From positions 248,001-312,000 of the forward strand of contig DAIPGN010000001.1 in NCBI GenBank assembly GCA_036771835.1: a DNA stretch of 64,000 nucleotides, given 5' to 3'. The notes below the pieces were generated by a model. That model was not told the DNA's origin and searched no databases. It saw only the letters and a program-made list of their open reading frames with translations. The position numbers were made by a program, and so were the translations under genes. Below are positions 1 through 7,182 of the stretch, in pieces. Origin of the DNA: UBA4877 sp002399285. Its GTDB lineage: Bacteria; Bacillota; Thermoanaerobacteria; Thermoanaerobacterales; UBA4877. How positions within the stretch are numbered: the first letter of the stretch is position 1; each line of letters begins with the position of its first letter.

Positions 1-308
1 AAAAAAATAGTGCAGATATTAGTCAGATCGCAAAAATATATAAGAAATATATAAATAATTTTGATAAGCAATATAGTAAAGGTAAAAAATTTTCTATAAG
101 GCAAAAGACAACATACATTTTAAATATACTAAGTAAGGTTAAACATATAACATTTGATAGATTTATTAAAAACAGCAAAACAAAAGAAGATGTAATATCT
201 TATCTGATAGCAGTGCTTGAATTAGGCAAAAAAAATTTTATATATACATACCAATCATCTAATTTCGATGATATATTGATCAAAAGAGGGAAGACGAATG
301 AACGATAA
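1..308 (+). CDS. scpA: ScpA, segregation and condensation protein A (C-terminal part)
   Basis: The frame beginning at base 3 is open to a TAA at 306-308 and gives about 101 residues. The 5' part lies outside the window. The C-terminal sequence (LIAVLELGKKNF, then FDDILIKRG) looks like the winged-helix end of the ScpA kleisin, which bridges SMC heads and binds ScpB for chromosome condensation in the cytoplasm. It overlaps the start of scpB by 11 bases, the usual scpA-scpB coupling. The call rests on the C-terminal pattern plus the neighbour. No other frame is open across the segment. Confidence 0.85.
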   Translation, partial: KNSADISQIAKIYKKYINNFDKQYSKGKKFSIRQKTTYILNILSKVKHITFDRFIKNSKTKEDVISYLIAVLELGKKNFIYTYQSSNFDDILIKRGKTNER

Positions 309-798
309 TGCAATTCCTTTGATCGAGGCAATACTGTTTTTATCCGGACAACCATTGGGCAAAAAGCAATTAAGTGAAATGCTTGATATGCCGCAAAGCG
401 ATGTTGAAAAAGCATTAAAAAAACTTGATGAGATATTAAATGACAGTATTCACGGAATACAAATAAGACATATAGACAATGGCTACTGTATCTGTACCAA
501 GCCAGAATTGGGAGAGTATTTGAAAGAATTTCATACCAACGAAAGCAGATTATCAGATGCCGCTCTAGAAGCGCTTTCAATTATAGCATACAACCAGCCT
601 ATTACAAAACTACAGATAGATGAAATCAGAGGAGTAAACTCTGAAAAAACTCTTCAGACGCTTACGGAAAGGCAGTTAATAAGAGAATCTGGAAATTTAG
701 GGCTGCCAGGCAAGCCTGTATTATATGAAACCACCGATAAATTCTTAAAGTACTTTGGATTGAATAATTTGAAAGAATTACCTGAAATTGAACAATAA
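298..798 (+). CDS. scpB: ScpB, segregation and condensation protein B
   Basis: A 166-residue cytoplasmic protein and partner of ScpA in the SMC-ScpAB condensin complex. Visible family features: the N-terminal IEAILFLSGQPL segment, the LSDAALEALSIIAYNQPIT helix that starts the second winged-helix domain, then EIRGVNSEKTLQTLTERQLI and the GKPVLYETTDKFLKYFGL ending. The length is slightly short of the usual 170-200. The ATG at 298 follows an AGAGGGAAG ribosome binding site and overlaps the scpA end, so the two are translationally coupled. A hairpin terminator follows directly. Confidence 0.95.
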   Translation: MNDNAIPLIEAILFLSGQPLGKKQLSEMLDMPQSDVEKALKKLDEILNDSIHGIQIRHIDNGYCICTKPELGEYLKEFHTNESRLSDAALEALSIIAYNQPITKLQIDEIRGVNSEKTLQTLTERQLIRESGNLGLPGKPVLYETTDKFLKYFGLNNLKELPEIEQ

Positions 799-803
799 TA
801 TTA

Positions 804-835
804 ATTAATACACAATCGGTGTATTAATTTTTTTT
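804..835 (+). terminator. Intrinsic terminator after scpB
   Basis: A 10-bp perfect stem (ATTAATACAC at 804-813 with GTGTATTAAT at 819-828) and a 5-base loop run straight into a tract of eight T. It ends the scpAB transcript before the DUF2953 gene. Confidence 0.85.
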
Positions 836-863
836 ATGGAAAAAATAATACAGGGGTGTGTCA

Positions 864-1400
864 ATGCATTTGATAGTAATTTTATTTATTTTACTTTCTA
901 TCATTTTATTAATGTTATCAATAACAACGATAAAAATACAGGCAAAAATTTATCAGAACATACAGATTGATTTTCAACTCTACTTAAATGGAATTTCACT
1001 GTATAAACCAAAAATAAGCCTAAATTTCGGGCAAATAATAAATTTATTTAACAATAAATCCACTGGCAAAATAAAGAAATATAAAAACATATTAAAAAAA
1101 ACGGTCCTAAGGCTATTGAAGAAACTTCATATCGAGAGATTTTCAGTCTCAATAGATATCGGTTTGATAGATGCTGCAAAAACTTGCATTACGGCAGGAT
1201 TTTTAAAAAACATCATCAGTTGTACATTAATATATGTCAATAGTAATATCAGTAAAATAGATAACTTTAATGTATTGATAAAACCGCAATTCAATACATT
1301 AAGCTTCGGATGTACTGCATATTGCATAATAAAAATAAGAGTTGGCTATATTATATTGGAGAGTATTAGGGCTTTAAATAATATAATTTTTAGGAGATGA
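864..1400 (+). CDS. DUF2953-type membrane-anchored protein next to ytfJ
   Basis: A 178-residue protein with one N-terminal membrane segment (about residues 3-25, LIVILFILLSIILLMLSITTI), followed by a basic, beta-rich domain. The layout and the position directly before ytfJ fit the DUF2953 family, which commonly precedes ytfJ in spore formers; its function is unknown. The ATG at 864 is preferred over the GTG at 858 because AGGGG at 852-856 would touch the GTG but is well spaced for the ATG. The last 80 bases carry a SigF-like promoter for ytfJ. Family assignment comes from context and topology rather than a conserved catalytic motif. Confidence 0.65.
   Translation: MHLIVILFILLSIILLMLSITTIKIQAKIYQNIQIDFQLYLNGISLYKPKISLNFGQIINLFNNKSTGKIKKYKNILKKTVLRLLKKLHIERFSVSIDIGLIDAAKTCITAGFLKNIISCTLIYVNSNISKIDNFNVLIKPQFNTLSFGCTAYCIIKIRVGYIILESIRALNNIIFRR
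1324..1353 (+). promoter_or_regulatory. Candidate SigF-type promoter for ytfJ
   Basis: GCATA at 1324-1328 and GGCTATATTA at 1344-1353 are separated by 15 bases. The second box fits the SigF -10 consensus GgnnAnAnTR at every fixed position, and the first fits the GyATA -35 box. The boxes lie inside the end of the DUF2953 gene, about 50 bases before the ytfJ start. In B. subtilis ytfJ is a forespore gene. Confidence 0.5.
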
Positions 1401-1404
1401 CCAA

Positions 1405-1815
1405 ATGGACGAAAATCCTATAAATAGCTTAATGGACACTACAATGGTAAATCTCAAACAGATGGTCGATGTGAATACTATAGTAGGCGATCCTGTTGAA
1501 TCTCCTGATGGGTCGGTTATTATTCCCATATCAAAGGTGAGTTTTGGATTTGTCGCAGGCGGTGGAGAATATGAAGGAAATACAAAAAAAGAAAAATCCG
1601 ATGATGTTAATGCATTGCCGTTTGCTGGGGGAAGCGGTGCCGGTATTTCTGTAAACCCGGTAGCATTTATGGTTGTTGGACAGGGGCAAATCAGACTGTT
1701 ACCCATAATGCAAAATCCAATATTGGATAGGTTATTTGATTTAACGCCGCAATTATTGGATAAACTTGAAACCCTGACTGAAAACATTAAAAAAAATAAT
1801 CATGATATTAAATAA
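1405..1815 (+). CDS. ytfJ: YtfJ/GerW, forespore sporulation protein
   Basis: A 136-residue protein of the YtfJ (GerW) family, made in the developing spore and required for normal germination in B. subtilis. Family marks: an N-terminal amphipathic part, TIVGDPVESPDGSVIIPISKVSFGFVAGGGEY (residues about 25-56), a glycine-rich GGSGAGISVNPVAFMVV segment, and an acidic/basic C-terminal helix. The ATG at 1405 has a TTTAGGAGATG ribosome binding site. A SigF-like promoter lies upstream in the preceding gene, and a terminator follows the stop codon, so it can be transcribed alone. Confidence 0.93.
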   Translation: MDENPINSLMDTTMVNLKQMVDVNTIVGDPVESPDGSVIIPISKVSFGFVAGGGEYEGNTKKEKSDDVNALPFAGGSGAGISVNPVAFMVVGQGQIRLLPIMQNPILDRLFDLTPQLLDKLETLTENIKKNNHDIK

Positions 1816-1846
1816 TAAAAGTGGGTCTATGCCCGCTTTTATTATA
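1811..1846 (+). terminator. Intrinsic terminator after ytfJ
   Basis: The ytfJ stop lies within a hairpin whose arms AATAAAAGTGGG and CCCGCTTTTATT flank a short loop. The T-rich right arm gives the U tract. It separates ytfJ from dacB. Confidence 0.75.
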
Positions 1847-1873
1847 AGAAACCATTTTGATGGTATATGAAAC

Positions 1874-1901
1874 GTATAGTGAGTATCTTTAACCATATAA
1901 T
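1874..1901 (+). promoter_or_regulatory. Possible SigE-type promoter for dacB
   Basis: GTATAG at 1874-1879 and CATATAAT at 1894-1901 are 14 bases apart. The -10-like box is close to the SigE -10 (CATAnnnT) and the spacing is right, but the -35 match is only partial. B. subtilis dacB is a SigE gene. The -10 box also resembles a SigA -10 (TATAAT), so this is tentative. Confidence 0.35.
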
Positions 1902-1930
1902 TAGTATATATGATTTTAAAAGGTGATATA

Positions 1931-3052
1931 ATGCGCCACAAGAAAATAATAATTATTATTTTATCAATTATTCTTCTGCTCCCCGCTGCTAATGCCTATG
2001 CCGAAATTGAAGAGGATATCTCCATAAAAGCTAAAGCAGCAATTGCAATAGATAATACTACAGGAAGAATATTATATGAATACAATGCTGATGAAAAATT
2101 GCCGATGGCAAGTACAACAAAAATAATGACGGCGATACTGGCTATAGAAAAAAGTAATTTAAATGATTATGTAGAAGTAGGGATAGGCCCAGCGTATGTC
2201 GGCGGTTCTTCCATTTGGCTCGAACCCGGTGAAAAAATAAAAATGATGGATCTATTATACGGATTGATGTTAGAATCCGGTAATGACGCTGCTGCGGCTA
2301 TATCTGAATATATATCCGGCAACACTGATTCCTTTGTCGACTTGATGAATAAAAAAGCAATGGATATAGGGGCATACGATACACATTTCTCCAATCCTCA
2401 TGGGCTGGATATCGGAATAGATGATCATTATACCACTGCATATGATTTCGCATTAATAACCAGATACGCTCTTAAAAACCCGATATTTAAAAAAATAGTT
2501 TCAACGAAATATAAAGTTATCCCATGGGAAAATCATGCTTGGAATAGGCAACTGAAAAATCACAATAAAATGTTATGGTTATATGATGGTGCATATGGTG
2601 TGAAAACAGGATTTACGAATAAGGCTGGCAGATGCTTGGTGACTGCCTGCAATAAAAATGGTTTTGATATCACGGTTGTAACTCTAAATTGCCCGGATGA
2701 TTGGAATGAAACGTCAAAAATATTAGATTATATCCAGAAAAATTATGTTTTAAAAACCATATTTAAGAAAGGCTCCATATTGAAATGCGCTAACGTAAGA
2801 AATGGTTCATCCAAGAAAATAGATATTATAATCAATAAAGATGTAATAATCCCATTAAAAAAAGATGAAAAATTGTCATATGATGTCCTTTCATTTGACA
2901 TGATCAATGCACCGATCAAACAGGGAGAAGTAATCGGCGTGCTTTATATATATAATGGAAAATTAAAGTTTCCGATAGTTGCAAAACAATCTGTTGAAAA
3001 GGAAACTTTTGTTGAAAAAATCAATAATCTATTGTACAATCTAATGATATAG
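1931..3052 (+). CDS. dacB: D-alanyl-D-alanine carboxypeptidase (PBP5 family), sporulation DacB-like
   Basis: A 373-residue exported serine carboxypeptidase that trims the last D-Ala from peptidoglycan stem peptides. Residues 1-24 form a signal peptide (IIIIILSIILLLPAANAYA). The three active-site motifs are present: STTK near residue 61, SGN near 116 and KTG near 225. The C-terminal domain matches the PBP5 class; a C-terminal amphipathic anchor (NNLLYNLMI) is visible. The ATG at 1931 is chosen because AAAGGTGAT precedes it and the signal peptide then begins properly. The order scpAB...dacB...rluB matches B. subtilis, where dacB shapes the spore cortex; spmA and spmB are absent between dacB and rluB. 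Confidence 0.92.
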   Translation: MRHKKIIIIILSIILLLPAANAYAEIEEDISIKAKAAIAIDNTTGRILYEYNADEKLPMASTTKIMTAILAIEKSNLNDYVEVGIGPAYVGGSSIWLEPGEKIKMMDLLYGLMLESGNDAAAAISEYISGNTDSFVDLMNKKAMDIGAYDTHFSNPHGLDIGIDDHYTTAYDFALITRYALKNPIFKKIVSTKYKVIPWENHAWNRQLKNHNKMLWLYDGAYGVKTGFTNKAGRCLVTACNKNGFDITVVTLNCPDDWNETSKILDYIQKNYVLKTIFKKGSILKCANVRNGSSKKIDIIINKDVIIPLKKDEKLSYDVLSFDMINAPIKQGEVIGVLYIYNGKLKFPIVAKQSVEKETFVEKINNLLYNLMI

Positions 3053-3076
3053 CAAATTACAAGTGTGGTGTTTTAT

Positions 3077-3805
3077 TTGTCTCTGATACGCATTTCAAAA
3101 TTTTTATCTATGTCTGGCATTACGTCGCGTAGAAAAGCAGAAAAATTGATAGCATTGGGAAGAATTAAAGTAAATGGCCAGGTTGTCAACGATTTGGCAT
3201 ATAAAGTCAATTCAACCGCTGATATATTGATGTTAGATAACTCTATCATTAACTTTGAAAATAAAAAAATTTATATTAAACTATTCAAGCCCAAAGGGTA
3301 TATCACCTCATTGCAGGACGAATTAGGTCGCAAAACTGTATTTGAATTGATTGATATAAAGGAACGAATTTTCCCCGTTGGAAGACTTGATAAAGATACC
3401 CGCGGTCTGCTTTTATTGACAAATGACGGTAATTTTGCCTTTAAAATGACTCATCCAAAATTTGAAGTAAAAAAACTATATCAGGTCTATGCAAAAGGAA
3501 TACCAAGTTCATTGGATATAAAGACACTTGAAAACGGTATAGAAATAGAAGATTTAACTACGTCTCCATGTAGGATAACAATAATAAAAAAATATAAGGA
3601 TTCCTGCTACTTACTGGTAAATATACATGAAGGTAAAAAGAGACAGATCAGGAAGATGTTTGAGTTTATTGGCCATCCGGTAATAGATCTGTTACGATTA
3701 AAAATTGGGTCTATCGATCTTGGAAATTTAAAAGAAGGGGAGTGGGCATATTTAAATGCATTGGAATTGGATAAACTTAATATATTACAGGAGGAAAAGA
3801 AATGA
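3077..3805 (+). CDS. rluB: RluB-type rRNA pseudouridine synthase
   Basis: A 242-residue enzyme that converts a 23S rRNA uridine to pseudouridine. An N-terminal S4 RNA-binding domain (RISKFLSMSGITSRRKAEKLI) is followed by the catalytic domain with GRLDKDTRGLLLLTNDG, containing the catalytic Asp, and the KKRQIRKMFEFIGHPV motif. The TTG at 3077 gives a start resembling family members; the GTG codons at 3065/3068 lie within the purine-rich ribosome-binding stretch. The stop overlaps the speE start (ATGA). The exact rRNA target is inferred from the RluB/RsuA-type sequence and the dacB neighbour. Confidence 0.9.
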   Translation: MSLIRISKFLSMSGITSRRKAEKLIALGRIKVNGQVVNDLAYKVNSTADILMLDNSIINFENKKIYIKLFKPKGYITSLQDELGRKTVFELIDIKERIFPVGRLDKDTRGLLLLTNDGNFAFKMTHPKFEVKKLYQVYAKGIPSSLDIKTLENGIEIEDLTTSPCRITIIKKYKDSCYLLVNIHEGKKRQIRKMFEFIGHPVIDLLRLKIGSIDLGNLKEGEWAYLNALELDKLNILQEEKK

Positions 3806-4632
3806 ATGTATGGTTTACGGAAGAACAGTCTGATTCTTTAAGATTGTCATTAAAAATTAAAGATATATTATATACCGCAAAAACACCCTATCAAAATCTC
3901 ATGATTGTGGAAACAGAACAGTATGGCAGAGCATTAATATTGGGCGATGTTATTCAGACTACAGAATATGACGAATTCTTTTATCATGAGATGATTACAC
4001 ATGTACCTCTGTTCACTCATCCAAATCCTAAAAACATATTGGTTATAGGCGGTGGGGATGGTGGATCCGTAAGGGAAATATTGAAACACCAATCGGTTGA
4101 AACTGTAACTCTTGTTGATATAGACAGCGAGGTTATCAAAGCTTCAAGACAGTACCTTCCGACTATAGGCTGTAAACTGGATGATCCAAAAGTAAATATT
4201 ACGTGTACAGATGGTATAGAGTTTGTCCGTAATAAGAAAGATTGCTACGACATAATAATAGTAGACTCAACCGATCCGGTGGGACCTGCTGTTGGACTAT
4301 TCAATAAAGAATTTTATAGCAATACGTATAATGCGCTTAAGGACAATGGTATTCTGGTAGTTCAAAGCGAATCCCCCATAATTAATAGAAATATTACCAG
4401 AGATATTTATAGGACAATAAATGGTATTTATCCTATCACATATGTTTATACGGGTATAGTGCCAACATACCAAGGAGGATTATGGTGTTTTACATTAGGC
4501 TCGAAGTGTTATGATTCCTTGCAGTCTCATATTGAAAATATCCAATTTAATACAAAATATTTTACTCCCAAAATATTTAATTCATGTTTTTCTCTGCCTA
4601 ATTTTATAAAAAATATGCTGGATGGTGATTAA
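3802..4632 (+). CDS. speE: Spermidine synthase (polyamine aminopropyltransferase)
   Basis: A 276-residue cytoplasmic enzyme that transfers the aminopropyl group from decarboxylated S-adenosylmethionine to putrescine. Visible: the N-terminal ILGDVIQTTEYDEFFYHEMITHVPL segment, the nucleotide-binding GGGDGGSVREILKH (residues 83-96), the acidic TLVDIDSEVI strand end, and the DPVGPAVGLFNKEFY loop. Length is typical. The ATG overlaps the rluB stop and follows AGGAGGAAAAG. No agmatinase gene follows it here. speD, which supplies the aminopropyl donor, is at 13400, and mtnN, which clears the methylthioadenosine by-product, is at 50874. Confidence 0.95.
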   Translation: MNVWFTEEQSDSLRLSLKIKDILYTAKTPYQNLMIVETEQYGRALILGDVIQTTEYDEFFYHEMITHVPLFTHPNPKNILVIGGGDGGSVREILKHQSVETVTLVDIDSEVIKASRQYLPTIGCKLDDPKVNITCTDGIEFVRNKKDCYDIIIVDSTDPVGPAVGLFNKEFYSNTYNALKDNGILVVQSESPIINRNITRDIYRTINGIYPITYVYTGIVPTYQGGLWCFTLGSKCYDSLQSHIENIQFNTKYFTPKIFNSCFSLPNFIKNMLDGD

Positions 4633-4636
4633 CATA

Positions 4637-6034
4637 ATGGATAGTAAAAAGATAGGTATAACGGAGACAGTACTTAGAGATGCTCATCAGTCTTTATTGG
4701 CAACACGTATGCGGACCGATGAAATATTGCCTATAATGGATACAATGGATAAGGTCGGTTATCATTCTGTTGAGATGTGGGGTGGGGCAACATTTGACGC
4801 GTGTATGAGGTATTTGGATGAGGACCCATGGGAAAGGCTACGTAAATTAAAGGCAGGCTTTAAAAATACGCCGCTGCAGATGTTGCTAAGGGGACAGAAT
4901 CTACTCGGCTACAAAAATTATCCTGATGATGTTGTTAAGGAGTTTATATATAAATCCGTTGAAAACGGAATTGATATAATAAGAATTTTTGACGCTTTAA
5001 ACGATGTACGTAATCTGGAAGTTTCTATAAATGCAACAAAAAAAGCAGGAGCACATGCTCAGGCTACGGTAGTGTATACAACAAGTCCTGTACACAACAT
5101 AGAATCATTTATAAAGTTATCCAAAGATTTATATAATATGGGGGCTGATTCTATATGCATAAAGGATATGTCCGGCATATTAAAACCATATGATGCTTAT
5201 GATCTTATAAAAACATTAAAGAATGAGATAGATTTACCTATACAACTGCATAGTCATTATACCAGCGGCATGGCCTCCATGACCTATTTGAAAGCAATAG
5301 AGGCGGGAGTTGACATCATAGATACCGCAATTTCTCCATTATCCCTTGGTACATCTCAACCGCCTACTGAAACCTTTGTATCAGTTTTAAAGGATACGCC
5401 ATATGATACCGGGCTGGATAGCAAATTATTAAATGAAATCGCAGAACATTTTAAAAAAGTGCGGGATAATCATCTAAATAAAAATAATACAATGATTACC
5501 GGTATTGATACTAATGTTCTTTTATATCAAGTCCCAGGGGGCATGTTATCAAATTTGGTCGCACAATTGACTCAAGCCAATGCTTTGGATAAATACGGCA
5601 GAGTATTAGAGGAAATACCACGAGTACGTGAAGATCTCGGCTATCCGCCTTTGGTTACACCATTAAGCCAGATGGTGGGTACACAGGCTGTGCTAAATGT
5701 TATAACCGGTGAACGATATAAGATGATACCAAACGAAATAAAGGATTATATCAAAGGTTTATACGGCAAGCCTCCGGTAAAAATAAAGGAGTCAATCAAG
5801 GAAAAAATAATTGGTAATGAAAAGATAATTACCGTAAGACCGGCAGATTTGCTTGAACCTATGCTTCCAAAGTTAAAAAATGAAATAGCCGAATATGTAG
5901 AGCAAGACGAAGATATATTGTCTTATGCGCTGTTTCCACAAGTTGCATTGGACTTTTTTAAATACAGAAAGGCAAAAAAATATAATATAGATGATAATAT
6001 TTTAGATAAAGAAAACAAAACATACCCTATATAG
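4637..6034 (+). CDS. Biotin-dependent carboxyltransferase subunit (oxaloacetate decarboxylase alpha / pyruvate carboxylase B type)
   Basis: A 465-residue carboxyltransferase related to OadA, PycB and the transcarboxylase 5S subunit, which moves CO2 between carboxybiotin and pyruvate/oxaloacetate. The DUF-free core shows TVLRDAHQSLLATRMR at the N terminus with the metal-site Asp, the catalytic-Lys region CIKDMSG, and HSHYTSG with the metal-binding His pair. The usual C-terminal biotinyl domain (a Met-Lys-Met motif) is absent, so a separate biotin carrier protein is needed and is not in this window. The ATG at 4637 follows GGTGATT. The start lies 4 bases after the speE stop. The substrate cannot be fixed from sequence. 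Confidence 0.85.
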   Translation: MDSKKIGITETVLRDAHQSLLATRMRTDEILPIMDTMDKVGYHSVEMWGGATFDACMRYLDEDPWERLRKLKAGFKNTPLQMLLRGQNLLGYKNYPDDVVKEFIYKSVENGIDIIRIFDALNDVRNLEVSINATKKAGAHAQATVVYTTSPVHNIESFIKLSKDLYNMGADSICIKDMSGILKPYDAYDLIKTLKNEIDLPIQLHSHYTSGMASMTYLKAIEAGVDIIDTAISPLSLGTSQPPTETFVSVLKDTPYDTGLDSKLLNEIAEHFKKVRDNHLNKNNTMITGIDTNVLLYQVPGGMLSNLVAQLTQANALDKYGRVLEEIPRVREDLGYPPLVTPLSQMVGTQAVLNVITGERYKMIPNEIKDYIKGLYGKPPVKIKESIKEKIIGNEKIITVRPADLLEPMLPKLKNEIAEYVEQDEDILSYALFPQVALDFFKYRKAKKYNIDDNILDKENKTYPI

Positions 6035-6713
6035 TTTTAATCAATCGAGACTCTTCCTGGAGTCTCGATTGATTAGAGCAATGAATATGAATATGAATTT
6101 TATTAAGTTTATTTGTAATATATGTTATTTCATATACCTCTTCATTCGTAAATATAGGCCTGCCGCATTTATAACAAGGCTCATTCTTTGCACCCAACCT
6201 TTTGCGGCTGATACCATAGTTTTTGCTGCCATATTTTTGCCAACTCTTCCATCCTATTTTACATAAGCATTTTCTTTTATTGTAATCTGCGTATACCCAT
6301 TTTATAATATTATGAAACTGAAACGGATATTTATTATATTTAATAAAAACTTCATTCAAGCCAAGACTTATAGTATAAATTTGAAAAGTCTTTTCTACGA
6401 TATCCTGCAGTGGATTACCTATTTTAATAGGCTCTACCAAGTATTCATTATTATACAACCACTCATAAGATATATCGAACATATACCCCCTGCATATGTA
6501 TATCTGTTCACTTTTGTCTATCTTTAATATATCAATAGCTCTTTTAATTATGGTCAAAGTATAATAGAGATACAGTTTATTTTTGAAGTTTTCAGGACTA
6601 TAATAATTTATAGGTATTATTTCATAGTAATACTCCATGGTTTCCACACGTATAATTCCAATGCAGGTCCCGCCGATAAGACTCCCACTGCCTGCATCAT
6701 CAATTTGTATCAA
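6027..6713 (-). CDS. Unknown protein with RNase H-like N-terminal motif and zinc-knuckle C terminus
   Basis: A 228-residue protein of no family I can name. It opens with IQIDDAGSGSLIGGTCIGIIR, an Asp-rich beta-strand and glycine pattern resembling RNase H-fold proteins, and continues with hydrophobic and Tyr-rich strands. Near the C terminus, CYKCGRPI, followed by HIHIHC about 20 residues later, looks like a small zinc site. It is the only - strand gene in the first 23.8 kb and overlaps the end of the carboxyltransferase gene by 8 bases. The TTG at 6713 follows GGGATGATG. A strong hairpin (6038-6075) lies in its last codons. Nuclease activity is only a guess. Confidence 0.6.
   Translation of the reverse strand: MIQIDDAGSGSLIGGTCIGIIRVETMEYYYEIIPINYYSPENFKNKLYLYYTLTIIKRAIDILKIDKSEQIYICRGYMFDISYEWLYNNEYLVEPIKIGNPLQDIVEKTFQIYTISLGLNEVFIKYNKYPFQFHNIIKWVYADYNKRKCLCKIGWKSWQKYGSKNYGISRKRLGAKNEPCYKCGRPIFTNEEVYEITYITNKLNKIHIHIHCSNQSRLQEESRLIKTI
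6038..6075. terminator. Long hairpin between convergent genes
   Basis: A perfect 16-bp stem with a 6-base loop; the arms are TAATCAATCGAGACTC and its complement. It lies 3' of the carboxyltransferase stop and inside the last codons of the opposing gene, so it forms in both transcripts. Neither side has a clear T tract, so it may protect 3' ends or weakly terminate rather than act as a classic terminator. Confidence 0.5.
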
Positions 6714-6855
6714 TGTATCATCATCCCTAATCCCGCCTTACTTAAAGAGGCCATGATCATATTATTAGCAAATGATGGTGAGCTTTATTCATAGTGTATT
6801 TGTACAGATATTATTAAAATATGGGAGTGTTGAATTTATCTAAATGGATTCCCAA

Positions 6856-6876
6856 TTGACGGATATATTCTGTCAA
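6856..6876. promoter_or_regulatory. Imperfect palindrome in the region before korDABC
   Basis: In the 229-bp gap 6714-6942, TTGAC at 6856-6860 and GTCAA at 6872-6876 face each other across a partly self-complementary AT-rich centre, followed by an A/T run. It could be an operator for the ferredoxin oxidoreductase operon. I see no convincing -35/-10 pair beside it; the rest of the gap shows nothing I can assign. Confidence 0.3.
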
Positions 6877-6960
6877 AAAAAATTTTGCACAAAAAAATTC
6901 AATTGTTGAAGGAAATTTAAATCTTAGGTCGAATATGTAATAATGGAGGTGTCAGGATAT

Positions 6961-7182
6961 ATGGAAAATAAAGTTATAACTGAAATCGACTGGTGCAAAG
7001 GCTGCGGGATATGCGTTGCATTTTGTCCCAGAAAAGTACTGGAATTGAAAAATAATAAGGTTTATGTTATCGATAACGAAAAATGTAATGAATGTGGTGT
7101 ATGCGAAGAAAAATGCCCTGATTTTGCGATTTATTTAAGGAGGCGCAATGATGAACGAGCCAAGATTAATGTTAGGAAATGA
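6961..7182 (+). CDS. korD: 2-oxoacid:ferredoxin oxidoreductase delta subunit, 2[4Fe-4S] ferredoxin
   Basis: A 73-residue ferredoxin-like subunit with two cluster motifs, CKGCGICVAFCP and CNECGVCEEKCP. It carries electrons from the catalytic subunits to free ferredoxin. The ATG at 6961 is used because GGAGGT at 6945-6950 is 10 bases before it; the ATG at 6943 overlaps that site. The reading frame runs 32 bases into korA, giving an unusually basic tail (LRRRNDERAKINVRK). First gene of korDABC. Confidence 0.93.
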   Translation: MENKVITEIDWCKGCGICVAFCPRKVLELKNNKVYVIDNEKCNECGVCEEKCPDFAIYLRRRNDERAKINVRK

